From NCBI GenBank assembly GCA_024138025.1, contig JAMXBD010000388.1:372001-436000 (forward strand): a stretch of 64,000 bases of DNA. Direction: 5' to 3'. A program made the translations under genes and the position numbers. Below the pieces are notes generated by a model. That model made no database searches and was not told the DNA's origin. It saw only the letters and a list, made by a program, of their open reading frames with translations. This document shows positions 12,574 through 24,571 of this stretch, piece after piece. The DNA is from Combretum micranthum (Eukaryota; Streptophyta; Magnoliopsida; Myrtales; Combretaceae). Each line of letters opens with the position of its first letter. Position 1 is the stretch's first letter.

Positions 12574-14317
12574 TAAGGATTCATTTTCAAGCACCGTATT
12601 TTAAGATTTTTTTTTCCTGCAATTTTTTTGTCATTTTTCCTTCTTGTTGAAGCGCTACCTATGATTTTCATTATGTGTCAAGATTACACTGAGATTAAAA
12701 AAAAAATGACATTGAATTCATTTTAATATTATATTAATTAGTTTAATTCGTAATTAGATTATTTGTGATATTCTAAGAAAAGCAGAAATAACGTTAATCA
12801 ACTCACGATTTAATTGTTATAACATGCAATCATATGTTTAACTTCATGTTTTATATAGAGAGAATGGAGAGTGGATTTGTTGGCAAGGCTTCAGTGTTTT
12901 CTTCTCTGTTATTGTAGGACCAGCCTTAATACACTTATATTAAAGTAACGAAATCGTCCGTAAATATATAAATATTTGACCACAAGGAAAAAAATGTGAA
13001 CCGACATCAAATACTATTGGGGAAGATGGGAATTTTGAACCCAATCGAAAGAATATATTTTCTTTCTTCCTTGAATGATTCACCAATCCATCTTTATTCT
13101 CTTAGCAACATATAGTTCTGTTTGGTAAGAAACAGACCAACCACAGATAGAATACAGATGACAAACAGACGATAAACATTCAATTTTACTCATAAAAAGA
13201 TTAAACAGACCAAATATAAATAACAAAGAGATGGCAAAGAGATACAGATAAAAAAAACAAACCATCTAACTAGACTTAAAGCACAACTTAAAAAAATGAG
13301 AGTTTACAGGGTATTTAATTTGCTGAAATACAATAAGGCTAGAAAGGTATAACAATTTAGATATTATTTTTATTTTATAGCCAAAAACCCTTTTTTTTTC
13401 GAAGGAAAAAATTATATAAAGAATTTGTTCAATGAATCAAGTATGTATATCATTAGTGTGTGGATGCCCATAAAAAAATGGTCGCAAAGCCCATGTCTAT
13501 TGAAGTCCACAGCCTATATAGATAAAGCCTTAAAAACAACATAGCAGTCTAACTCCATGACAATTTTATTATAATTTCCATTTCATTCACACGTTAATCC
13601 TTAAAATAAGTTGTTGTTTTTTCTACTAATGAAGCTACAGTGGCATTTCCAAAAACACCACAAAGTCATGGCAATTTTTGCCAGGGGTGATCTCATCTCT
13701 TTCTTACTTGTGCATTTTTCATGTACTTTCCAATCCATACATCCACTGTAGTAATTACAGGTATGAAATTTTATTTCCAAAGTTAAGTTGACTCGAGGGA
13801 CAGCAGAAAAGCAAGCTTTCAATTTTATTAATCATCAACAAAAATGGAGCATATTTACCAAAGTGGAAACTTAGTATCTGGCTAGATTAGAGTTGTTGGG
13901 ATAGCATCGAATTTGTTTTACTTTCAAGAGGCACGGACATTACACACAAAACCTCAAGTAGGGTGGTCAATATGGTTGACGGAGTTGCGCTTGAGATTCT
14001 GGACAACTTAAAATGGATCCAATGTTGCTATAAGTAGATTTAATGCTACATCTCATAAATGCCTTAGGGTCATGCCCATTTATCTTCCATTGAGCACTAT
14101 AATAGAGGGTTTTCTTAAATGGACCAATGGTACTTAAATTAAACAACTTAGATAACTCTTACAAGTTTCAAGATCTATATCCTAATTAAATGATACATAA
14201 CGACAATTTTATGGATGTTCTCAATGAAACTGGGTTTTGAGTCTTTCTAACTTTATGATCCACTTATTCACCTCTACTATAACATTCATATCATTACTAA
14301 TTTTAGTGCATCGTAAT
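12574..14317. other. Intergenic, no gene recognised
   Basis: AT-rich. A stretch at about 13110-13265 with repeated ACAGAC and GATACAGAT motifs looks like a very diverged relative of the Tourist-like MITE, but I could not define its ends. No coding sequence is supported. Confidence 0.5.
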
Positions 14318-14837
14318 TAGAGATGCAACCGGATCGGGTTTGGGACGGATCATGTAAAACCTGACCCGACTAGTTATAGGGTCACCCAAAACCCGAGAAA
14401 AAATCATTCCCAAAACCCGATCCTGGAGGGTTTTCACAAACCCGATTCCCAACCCACCTCGACCTGATTAGATTATTTTTTTTTCTTTTATTACAATGAT
14501 GTAATTTCAATAATAAAACATAAATTATATAATTCATTATAATCTATATAAGAAATTTTTTAAAAATTAGATATAAATTTCATTTAATATAGAAATGAAA
14601 TTATGGAATTTTGTAATAAATTATGTGTATACATATTATTATTTTTTTTAATTTTTATTATATATTTATGTCGGGTCAAGTTTTTCCATCGGATTATATA
14701 TATGACCCGAAATCCTATAGGGTTTTAGTGTAATGCCCAAAATCCGTCCCAAAACCCCATAAGTTTTTTAACGGGTCGAGGATTCAGGTATCCTATAACG
14801 ACATGCCCCTATAACAACATGCCCGTTTGCATCCCTA
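14318..14837. mobile_element. hAT-type MITE, 520 bp, with perfect 8-bp TSD
   Basis: Ends TAGAGATGCAACCGG and CCGTTTGCATCCCTA are imperfect inverted repeats. The element is flanked by an exact 8-bp duplication, ATCGTAAT, at 14310-14317 and 14838-14845. An 8-bp duplication with TAGRGATGCAA-type ends is the signature of hAT non-autonomous elements. The interior has CGGGTTTGGGACGG-type subterminal motifs and no open frame. Confidence 0.92.
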
Positions 14838-14861
14838 ATCGTAATCCTATAAAATATTTGA

Positions 14862-15260
14862 TCACCCCCAACACTTTTGGAAAGGATGTATAAAAAATGT
14901 AGAGGCCTCAGAGCATTCAAGTCCACTAGGGCTCATTAAATATATATATATATATATATATATATTCTTCAAGGCAACTTTTAAGGAATGCAAGATTAAA
15001 GTACAGGGACTCTTGAAGCCAATCCCTCCTTCCAACTTGGAATGCATGACGATATCATCCCATGTAAAACAATTAATCTTTCTCTCCATTTGTTTGCCCC
15101 CTGCTAGTACTTCTTTACACCATCTAATTGGGAATTCCAAGCAAATTATAGAATATATAGGATTTGCACTGGCAACCGCCTTGATGAGTAATGAAAGGGT
15201 TGATGTCTTGTTTTTCTCTAAAATCGTTGGCATTCTAAGGTATTTTTCTGATTTTGCTAG
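14862..15260 (-). mobile_element. LINE (L1-type) reverse transcriptase C-terminal fragment
   Basis: Minus-strand frame with the order seen after the RT core of plant L1 elements: IKAVASANPIYSI, then a spacer ending at a W.D motif, then KLEGGIGF. It is truncated at both ends, and a (TA)n run at about 14940-14965 interrupts the 3' side. It is a dead fragment and no second domain is found nearby. Confidence 0.65.
14938..14965. repeat. (TA)n microsatellite
   Basis: About 14 uninterrupted TA units. Confidence 0.9.
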
Positions 15261-16332
15261 TGGGGAACTCCAAAAACATCACATACCTCTTCCACTCTCT
15301 GGGATGTTCTTCTTAAAGTAGATGCTTAGCTTGAGCATATTAACGTCTTAGCTCAAAGCCTTGCTGTAGTTTTAAATCATATCTTTTAAGATCCATAAAT
15401 TAGAACAAGCAGCCTAAGAGAAACGGAGTTATCAGCCAATGGTAGGTGAGGAAGTATTATAAATGTGCATTTCAGCTTGATCCCAAGCAACATAAAATGG
15501 CCATTTTAACAAGAAAAATGGCAGGTCTTCTAACCTCAGCCCTTTAGAAAAACAGACACCACCAACCCTTTTACATTATAAAGACTTGATAAGTGGTAAA
15601 TGTAATATGCTCCATTGCCCAGTTAGTCCAATCCTTGCAAAGTCTAAGCCAAGTAAAACCGGTCCAAAGAAGTCCCCTTCAATTCTCCTTTTTCTTTAAG
15701 CAAGGGTTGTGTGCAGAAAATCGAAGAAAGTGTTTAAAATAAGGCGCTTTACGAAATGGTTATTTCCTTTCACGCTGCCATATTTTAGCTACACATTCTA
15801 CATCGTGTGATGGCATACTCAGAAGGAAAAGGTATAATATCTCAAACTCAACAATCTGCTGTTTGTTAAATTCTTAGAAGCTCCGCATCTCCGGCCATAC
15901 ATCCTCCCTCCTCCATGAAAATCTCTCCATTGCCAGTAGATTTGTAGGATTAACTTACTTTTTCCACGAGATCTTTCAAATGCAATAGCTAATATTACCT
16001 ATGGTTAATATTCCTGGAACACAGAGTGCCAAATATAGCAAAGAATTCCTTCTCATTCACATATTGCTACAATGTACTGGTTATGAATCCACCAAACATA
16101 ACTAGAAATCGAAGAAATTTAGTGAGAAATGTTAGTGTTGGCGCTCAACAAGCTGTATAAAAAATAAGCTGGTCATATCTTCACAAACTTCAAACAAAAC
16201 TTGAGTTGTCAAGTGGTTGTCTAGCCAATCCCCATAGATCCAACAGCCAGGTCTCAGCTCAACATAATTCTTCAGCAGACTTCATCCCCCTGCTCTTGTT
16301 ATTGTAAGCTCATATGTGATTACACATGCCCA
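15261..16332. other. 3' flank of XRCC1, no gene recognised
   Basis: Sequence downstream of the XRCC1 stop (the gene is on the minus strand), presumably holding its 3' UTR near 16332. No open frame or repeat is recognised. Confidence 0.5.
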
Positions 16333-19300
16333 CTATCTCTTGCAAACATGACTAAGACTTTGGACTTTGGAGGCAATAGAATTGCATGCAAGCTCAATTT
16401 CTTCTTCCATCATCTCGATGGTATCATCACTGTCATATTCAGTGGCTTTGGCTCCCTCAGCTTTACCTATGTCAGCCTTCTGCTTATTCTTTGGCTTCTT
16501 TGGCCTAGCAGAAGAATCTTCTTCCAAGTCACTATATTGTGCTTCATAAATTCTTTTGCAGCCAGAAGCTTTCTTGCAAAGATCTTCTTTTGAGATTGAC
16601 ATTGGATGATCTGCAGACTCCTCAAGCTTCATCAGCTCATCAATCACCTTCGGTACTATTTTCCAATCCTCGACAATTTGATGTATATCCTGAAAGTGAG
16701 ATGATACCCTAGTGTTAATACTTAAAGACTTGGAAATGATGGTGATTGGCAACTAGTCATGTTCAAATATATAAAGGGACATTCAAGAAAGCTCCAGGAA
16801 TAATAAGCTTATCTTAATATATTTCAGACAATACCTTAGGACCAAGGTATACAAAATCAATGCCCTTAAGCCACTAGATTTTTAAATACATTTCATATAA
16901 TTGGTTACTTATATGTGTATACATGAAAAGTATGACATGTGCAGGAGAATATACCTATAACAAGGTATATATGGCTTATTGTTCTAAGATATAGCTGCAT
17001 AATTCTTTAGGACAACTGACAGTCAGCAGCATGATAAGAACATTTATTTTGTCAAGGTATATTTATAGCCCAATTTCACTTATTTGAAAAATGTTGTGTT
17101 CTCCAGAGCTTAACAAGTTTCAGAAGGATGATTTCTCTAACAACAAAAATAGGATATGATTCTATGTAGTCCGACAAGCCATCTTGCATAGACAGCATCC
17201 TGATTGTAATTTATTAATTTCACCAACAGATATCTAGAATGAAGACCTTCAGGATGCAAAATATATGTCAATACTTCAGTCCATGACTGTATTAACGCGG
17301 TGCATAATGGGCCATGCCTTCAAGGAAATCACGAAGAACCCATTTACAATAAGATTCTTCTCTCAATTATCTGGCAAATAAATTAAAAGTTATTTAGAAT
17401 GCAATACCTTCTCATTCTGAAAGGCATCAATGGCATCCTGTAGGCAAGTTAATATTCCTTCAGCAGCAATTTTCTTTATCTCATCTGCTTCAGGCTGTTG
17501 ACAGTTAAATGAAAAAGAATAGTTAATTTTGAAAGAAGCATAAGAGCCATTCAACAAGTTCGAACAGTCAATAATAAAAAAGGTTAATTGCAAAAATATG
17601 ACATGTGTTTTGGTCAATTTACAAACATATGACCCGTGTTTTGGCCAATTTACAAACATATGACCCATGTTAATTTTTCTAATAAATAGGTAACCCAAGT
17701 TTCATACAAAAGTGTCATTATAATTAATTTCTATTAAAGAGTGTGTTAGAGTCTTGCTAGTCAAAAAAAATAATTTAATAAAAAATATTACTAAATAAAT
17801 AAAATATTAAAAATTATTTTTTTCGAAATGAGAAAATTGAAAAAAAATGTAAAATTAACTTTTATGTCCAATAAAATATTGGCATTTTTGTATGAAAACC
17901 AAGCACCTATTTGCCAAAAAAATAATACAAGTCATGTGCTTGCAAATTGACCAAAACATAAATCATGTTTTTGTAATTAACTCAATAAAAAAAGATCACT
18001 TAACTAGATTACTAACAGTTAAAGAATTTAAGACTTAAGAAGCTAAAGAAGCCTTACAAGGATTCAGGAATTAATAATGCCTTGTGTAATACAACAAGGG
18101 TCTAAAATAGATTCACAAATTGATAATCCTTGCTCGTGAAGCCACCCAAAAAGCATTCGGGGTAACACTCTTTAAAGTGGCTGTCTTATGAACAGTTTTA
18201 TAAGAGCACACAAACACTGAGATCACATGCACGTGCAGTCTTACACAGCCACATCCATATGCACATAGAGATATTTTTATATTCAAGATTATAAACCAAA
18301 CGAAAGAGACGAACCTTTTCTTCTTGACTTTCCAGCCATGAAATTGTTTTGTTTAGATCATCAATAGCCCAGCTCTTGACGTTTGAAGGACTTAACAAGT
18401 CCTCCGCAAAATTTGAACTTCTATTTCTCTAGAGAATAAGAATCAAGATAAGAATAAAATAGGCTAACATATGGACAGAAATGCTTACCAGAGGGAGACA
18501 GAGGAGGGAAAAAAAAAAACAAAACCAGCATTATGAGTACATGGATCATGGACTTATAACCACCTTACAAACACTTTATTCCAAATTCTTCTAGTACAAA
18601 CAAAACAAGGAGAGCAAAGTATGAGCACATTATCAATTCGTTTTACCACAAGATCCTGTCCTTAAAAACAATTAATCATGAAGCATGTTAAATGGTAAAG
18701 CTGTGGAGAGTGTAAAGGCCTTGAGAAAAGGCAAAAGAAAGAACCTCGGAGGATGGAGAAGCTGTTGAACTTTTCGAACGTCCTTTTTCTTGTTGTTTAT
18801 GAGGCCTTGTACTTGTTGACTTATCTTGATCTGCAAGTATATTTGTCATAAACAATCTTGATTTAGAATTATCACATCAACTGTCTCAGCAGACATACTC
18901 TGAACCACGTAACTTTGTACAAGGAAATAGCAAAGAGATGCAGCCACAGCATAGCTGTAAAGTGAATAGCAAGAGTCATCCAGAAGACCCAACATTTAGT
19001 AAAGAAATAAATGCCCCATGTGTTGAATGAACTTCAGTATATAATTACATGTTCCTTTCGTGCACTGAAATGCCATGAAAGATTTCCGAGAGACAGGCAA
19101 ACAATCGGTCTGATACACAAACAAATCAGAAGTTTTGACAACCTTTATGTAATCAAAGTTTCTTATCATAGTTTGATCACAGCTTTCTAACTTAAGAAAT
19201 CATATCACACACACGAAAATTCAAAAAGTTTACAGCCTCGCATGCCTTACCAAGTAAATCTAGATTGGTCTGTGTTAACATGACCAGGCTAACCATAACC

Positions 19301-20104
19301 ATTTCAATCAAACAATAGAACCGGAAAATATGAGTCAGAGAAATCTACCCTTGCTGACTTGATCAGACAGCCTACTTTGCCTCCATGGCTTCCCAGCATG
19401 CAGTAGGTAAGGCTCGATATCTACAAGCTTTTTCTGAGAGTAACACTCTGTTATCCATTCCTATCAAAATAAAGCAAATTCTTAGTCTATGATTGGCTAA
19501 ATCCCATAGCTAAAAAATCTATGCAGCATAGAGTAAGTGTCATTACAAATTATGAATACTCAGTACTCATAGTATAACGCATATCACTAACTACTCAAAG
19601 TATCAAATATTCAAGAATAAAAATTGAAACCTTTGAAATGATTGTTCCACCATCAGCTTGAACCTGACGAAACTTAGGAGTATTTGAAAAATTACAAACC
19701 AAAAGCGTGCAATCTGAGTTCCAATCAGGCCTATATTCAGCTCCCATTTCTATTGCCTGTGACCGCAGCATGCCCCGTTCTGGATTCACAAACCCTGATA
19801 GAACAAAAACCACACCTTCCTATCCAAAAAATACAAAATTACCACACTCAACTCTAACTACAAACACTCAAATCAAACATAATCACTCAAAGTATCAATT
19901 CTATACCATAAGTTTTGATATGCCTGAACCCGACACCGAATTCATCTCACCACCTCCTGCTACCTCACTGGTGTTAAGCTTAACCTCCCTCGAATTTTCG
20001 CCTTGGGGTTTGTTTAAATTATCTTGTGTAGAAGTCATCCATGACGGAAGATTTCGTTTCCCAGTACTCTTGTTGGCAGCATTATCCAAATTTAAATTCG
20101 ACAT
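16333..20104 (-). CDS. XRCC1: XRCC1-like DNA repair scaffold, complete, 7 exons, ~380 aa
   Basis: Plant XRCC1 homologue, a nuclear scaffold in base-excision and single-strand break repair. Exons: 19907-20104, 19631-19819, 19349-19460, 18745-18830, 18315-18428, 17408-17494, 16333-16689. All splice sites are GT-AG, phases close, and the stop is TAG at 16333-16335. Residues 1-66 are a low-complexity N-terminus containing NLPSWM. A single BRCT domain spans about 66-155, with VVFVLSGFVNPERGMLRSQA, the W of EWITECYSQKK and LLHAGKPWR. A Ser/Lys-rich linker and conserved helical blocks follow: AIDDLNKTISWLESQEEK, then AAEGILTCLQDAID, then a C-terminal EMMEEEIELA. Arabidopsis XRCC1 has the same architecture at 353 residues and, like this one, lacks the N-terminal Pol-beta-binding domain of animal XRCC1. 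The last ~15 residues diverge. No lesion is seen. Confidence 0.95.
17582..17983. mobile_element. Mutator-type MITE in XRCC1 intron 5, 402 bp, 9-bp TSD
   Basis: Long terminal inverted repeats of about 45 bp: left GGTTAATTGCAAAAATATGA, right (complement) GAGTTAATTACAAAAACATG, both continuing to GTTTTGGTCAATTT. Flanked by AATAAAAAA at 17573-17581 and 17984-17992, a 9-bp duplication as expected for Mutator-like elements; its A-richness makes it slightly less decisive. Non-coding, AT-rich core. Confidence 0.85.
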
Positions 20105-20146
20105 GATCAGACAATGTTACAAATCAACAAAATTCTATGCATTCAC

Positions 20147-20325
20147 CTATCAAACGGAAAAAAAAATGAAAAATTAAATAAATATAGAAAAACCCTATAA
20201 ACAAGAACGCAAGTTTTTATCAGCACACTCATTACAGGAAGCAAAACAAATTAAAATAAGGTAAAGTTGCAATCTTTAATCAACAAACGTTATAGAAATC
20301 AATTCAATTCAATAAATTAACTTAC
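20147..20325 (-). promoter_or_regulatory. Probable 5'-UTR (leader) intron of XRCC1
   Basis: On the gene strand a strong donor CCC|GTAAGTT lies at 20325 and a polypyrimidine tract leads to an acceptor TTTGATAG|GTGAATG at 20146-20148, about 42 nt before the ATG. This predicts a 179-nt leader intron. It is an inference from splice signals only. Confidence 0.55.
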
Positions 20326-20632
20326 GGGCATGTTGTTTTTAAAGGTGGCATGTGTAGTGAAAGCAATAAAGGAACAAACTTTAGTAATAATAGACTGTAA
20401 ATTAGAAGAATTGTGAATTTCCAGGGTTCTGAACATAGTAAATTAAAACAAGGTAAAATTGTGGTCTTTAAGCAACAAACATTATAGGATTCAATCCAAT
20501 TCAATAAATTAACTTATGGGCATGTTTTTTTTAAGGTAGCATTTGCAGTGAAAGTAATAAAGGAATAAACTTTAGTAGTGATAGATTGATAAAATTTGAA
20601 GGATCATGAAGCTCTAGGGTTTTTATATGGAA
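20248..20632. repeat. Tandem duplication of the XRCC1 leader/promoter, 192-bp unit
   Basis: Copy 1 (20248-20439) and copy 2 (20440-20632) align throughout: AAATTAAAA.AAGGTAAA, CAACAAAC.TTATAG, AATTCAATAAATTAACTTA, GGGCATGTT, AAAGGAA.AAACTTTAGTA. Copy 1 keeps the splice donor (complement CCCGTAAG). In copy 2 the same position reads CCCATAAG, so the GT is lost. Copy 2 also carries a telo-box (complement AAACCCTA) at 20615-20622. Confidence 0.85.
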
Positions 20633-20799
20633 AATTGTTCTGGGTCGTAATGGAAATATCAATTGCATGATCAAAATGTAGAGAGATTGGTTCAAAAGGA
20701 AAGGGAGAATAGAGTGGAAGCAAAGACGTACCTCTTTTTCTGAAGTTTGAACTTTGAACTGAACTGAACTAAACTAACCGGCCCTTTTGCTATATTTAT

Positions 20800-22142
20800 T
20801 TGCCCCAAAAAATAAAATAAATAAACATATATAAATGGATAAATAAATTACAAAAATAAATAATTTTAGATCATCAAATTTTATATTTTGGATGAAAAAT
20901 CTTCAAAAAAGTGATGGAGGCCTTTAGTTAAAGGCGAATTGGAAACAATAAACAATCCCGAGGAGAATTAACTATTACTTATTATAATAAAGTAATATCC
21001 GTTCCATTACACGTCCCCGAATTTACATGGGTTGGAAAAAAATAATAACATTTAAAAAAAAAATACACAAATCTTGCTAAATCCAAAATAATTTCAGAAA
21101 TACGAGAGTCAAACTTATCTCTTAAAAAGATGAGATTGCAAGTGATTAACACCGTTTTTTTCAAAAGACGAAATTATTGTAACTACACTAAACTTGTTCC
21201 TTAATGGTATTTTTCTAATTTTTTAAAAATAATAATATTAATTTTCTTATCCCGAATTTATATAGTAGAAAAAACTATTGAATGTTTTATTTCATATTAT
21301 CATTCTATAAAAATATTAGGGGTAACATGTATTTGTTGTCACACTTCAAAAAATTATCTACAAATTACATAATTTTAATTATCAAAATATCAACATAAAA
21401 TTGTATCTATGGTATGTTGTTTTAATTTAATAAAAAAATGTAATTTCTATAAATAGAAAGTAAAATCCTATTTTAGTTTGTCGCATCCATAAATCAAAAG
21501 TTTCACTGCTTATGCAAAAATTACAAAAATTATGTATAAGATATATAACATTTAGAGTAAAAGTAAAATGAAATTTTATACATATGGTTTTGTGTTTATA
21601 TTTTGATAGTTATATTTATGTATTACTACTTGTATAAAGAATTTTCTAGTGGTTCCGTAAATCCATAATTTTTTCTATAATATTAAGTTTGAAGTGGAAT
21701 AGGAAACAAAAAGGAAAATACCCACATACTCATGTTTTGATGGGAAATACCACCCTGCACAGACAGACGCATGATGAATAAATTGGAGGGCTCAATCAAC
21801 ATCTCCAATCATAATTTAGACGTCTTATGTTATAAATTATACATAATATATTGCATGTGGTATATACATAATTTCATCTATGATATATAATATGGTTTGT
21901 TATATTTGAACCGTATAAAAACTATTATTGATAACTGTATGGTATTACATATAATTTAGGTGATTTTTTATTACATAAATAACAAAATATTGATTATTTT
22001 TAGTATTTCTTTGATGATTGGTATGTGAAATAATATAGGAAGGCAAACATGTAGAACTCAATTAAATAAAAGTTTATGGAAAAAATAAGTAATGAAAATC
22101 CACTTAAAAAATTAAAAAGGCAACATAATATAATGTTACTTA
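20800..22142. other. Intergenic, AT-rich; contains a third copy of the 9976-10860 repeat
   Basis: No gene. About 21050-21250 matches part of the tandem repeat at 9976-10860 (ACACAAATCTTGCTA, then CAAACTTATCTCTTAAAAAG, then GAGATTGCAAGTGATT, then AATATTAATTTTC), in the same orientation. The rest is AT-rich with no paired structure recognised. Confidence 0.6.
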
Positions 22143-22375
22143 GGGTCTGTTTGTTTTGGTTTTTTCTGTAGATACAGACACTTTTTCAAACTTTTTTTAA
22201 CAAATTATTTATCAAGAAATAGATATAGATAAAAAAAAAAAAGTTGACGGTTCTCATCAAAATATCAAATAGAACAAATATAGATAAAATTTAGATGCAA
22301 ATCGGATATATTTACACATATCATTTTAAAAAAAGATATAGATACAGATGAAAAACAGACAATCCAAACAGACCC
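22143..22375. mobile_element. Tourist-like MITE, copy 2 (inverted relative to 11527-11760), TTA TSD
   Basis: 233 bp, ends GGGTCTGTTTG / CAAACAGACCC, flanked by TTA on both sides (22140-22142 and 22376-22378), the classic PIF/Harbinger duplication. Full-length reverse-complement match to copy 1. Confidence 0.88.
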
Positions 22376-23009
22376 TTATACCAGTATCATGGAAACAAAT
22401 TATGTACCAAAAGAATTTATAACAGGAAAGGGACACAGTATGATATATGTATATGTATATATATATATAAAATAAAAAAATTTCCTATATCTTTTTTTGT
22501 TTTTACCATTGTTTTCCCAATGAAAATGGAGAGGGAGATTCGAACATATTCTTCTCGTTTTGAGAGATCGGAAAATATGTCGCTAAATTATAAGATCGCT
22601 CGTGACTTTTTCTCTATTCTCTTTTAGGCCAGCATTTTTACCACTATTATTGTTGCTTTTGCTATATTAACGGTCTAATAGTCATTGCTCGCCACTACTA
22701 TAACCATCATCACTATACTAAAACCACCAACACTAATATTTTTTGATGTCATCGAACTGCTATGTTGCCTTTATGAACACCGCAATGGTAGTGTAGTGAT
22801 GGTGGTTTTCATGTAAAGGTAGCATGAGAGCAATTATGCTCATAGTAGTAATGGTAAAATGTTGGTAATAGTGATGATTGTAACTTTGGTGTTGGTACCA
22901 AAGTTATAGTGGTAATGATAGTAATAAGAAGGTTAGTGGTGTATAAGAGATGGTAAAGGTGGTGGTGTAATAATAGTAATGCTATGGTTGCTATGTGATA
23001 TACTAATGG
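22376..23009. other. Low-complexity spacer
   Basis: Contains a (TA)n-like run (about 22443-22468) and about 350 bp of GGT/GTA/ATG-type trinucleotide-rich DNA that gives spurious His/Leu/Thr-rich frames. The same texture resumes at 26671, so it was one tract before the solo LTR inserted. Confidence 0.55.
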
Positions 23010-24540
23010 TGTCACGCCTCAGCGGGTACCCTAAACGTGACAGCCCGCCATACGCAATATTAAAACTTAAGAATGAATACCTCACTCACTTGAAAGCTTC
23101 CATATCAGTACAAGGCATACATTCACAATAAAGGGAGACCGGTGGAGTAATGCATTTTAAGATATTGGCAGCGGAACATGCAAAATAACACTTAATATAT
23201 TTCATTGAAATAAAAGTCTTACAACTTCTAATTCTATGGGGCATTCCCCAGATAATAACAACATGGTTTTACTAAAATAAATAACAAAAACTAGAAGATT
23301 TTAGAAGAAATCTACTCTAAGACTTCAAAACAAAATTCCTCCAAAAGCTTCTCAAAACAAAGATTCTACCCGGGGGATCAAGATGGTCTCAGGTGCAAAA
23401 AGATAATCCTGCAAGGTCAAAAGTCTATATTAGTATAAGCATAACTTGCTTAATAAGATATTCCTTACGCAAAAGTACTCATGACAAGCAATCAACCAAG
23501 TTTATTAAACAAACATATGAATGCAACAACCATATGATCAAACAGTACATACGACTATCCGGCTTCGTATATGTGATGGATTTACCCCTCAATCGGTGGT
23601 TAAGGAATGCTTTGAACTGGATCCCAAACGACCTCCTTGAAGTTGCGTGCGTCTTGGGGTTCCAACGAACCGTACTACTAGTCCCCGGGCTTTCCTCACC
23701 CAAAGCGATCGATCCGGCTCGGCTACAACTTGAGACCGTATTCCCCGAATGTCCTAACTCTCAAGGTTGTAGCAAGATAGCCTACCTTTCCGGTCCTACG
23801 CTGAGGAGTAGTAACAGCAAAATTTCGAAATGATATTCTAAAGATATGCATGAGCAATTTATTATATGGGGATTCCAATATGACATTAAATTATTTTAAG
23901 CGATCAAGCAATATTTGTATACAAAACAATACATACATGAAAATATTTTTATCGATCACAAATTGGGTTCCGATATACTTATTATTCATTGATCACATAC
24001 AACGATCCACATACATAATTCTCATGATAATCCGCATGCATATCAATTTTATCTTTTTCTAACATCTAGTGCTCTATTCTACGAGCACAAGCACGAATAT
24101 ATAAACGTAAAGGAAACTCACTCGTCCATAGCGATCTTCTAAGAGTCGAAGTAATCCTCGGGGAAGAGAAGATCTTGGTCCTCGACACCTAAGCAAAAGA
24201 AATACCCAACATGAGTATTTCTTCCAAGATCTAATCAAACTCTATAATTCTATCTTATTGAATTCGTCAAAAATCGCATGAATGGAAATTCCAATTTAAA
24301 ATGGTCATAACTTGCTCATTTTAACTCGGAATTTCGCATATTATATATCGATTTCTACCTACTCGAAAAGATATATCTATTTCTAAGGTTATTTTTATCA
24401 AAAGAAGTTATTTGGGTCACGGAATAGTAACATACAAATTTGGTGCGAAAATTCCAAATTTCAAACTTAAGTTTTCAAACTTTTATTCATTCAAGAATTC
24501 TTATACAAAAATATGGATATTTTGTATGGTTGAAAAATCC

Positions 24541-24542
<2 letters not shown>

Positions 24543-24571
<29 letters not shown>
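24543..24571. repeat. (AT)n microsatellite within the solo LTR
   Basis: About 14 AT units. Confidence 0.85.

Noticed and set aside
13100..13270. Possible third Tourist-like MITE
   Set aside because: It shares ACAGAC/GATACAGAT motifs, but no matching inverted ends or clean duplication could be defined.
17390..17698. 102-residue frame extending XRCC1 exon 6
   Set aside because: The part beyond 17494 lies in the intron and inside the Mutator-type MITE; splice sites and conserved residues limit the exon to 17408-17494.
22809..23015. His/Leu/Thr-rich 68-residue frame
   Set aside because: Low-complexity trinucleotide DNA; no family resemblance.
23393..23833. 146-residue frame in the solo LTR as a gene
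   Set aside because: It lies wholly inside a TSD-flanked LTR, on the strand opposite to its TATA box, and matches nothing known.
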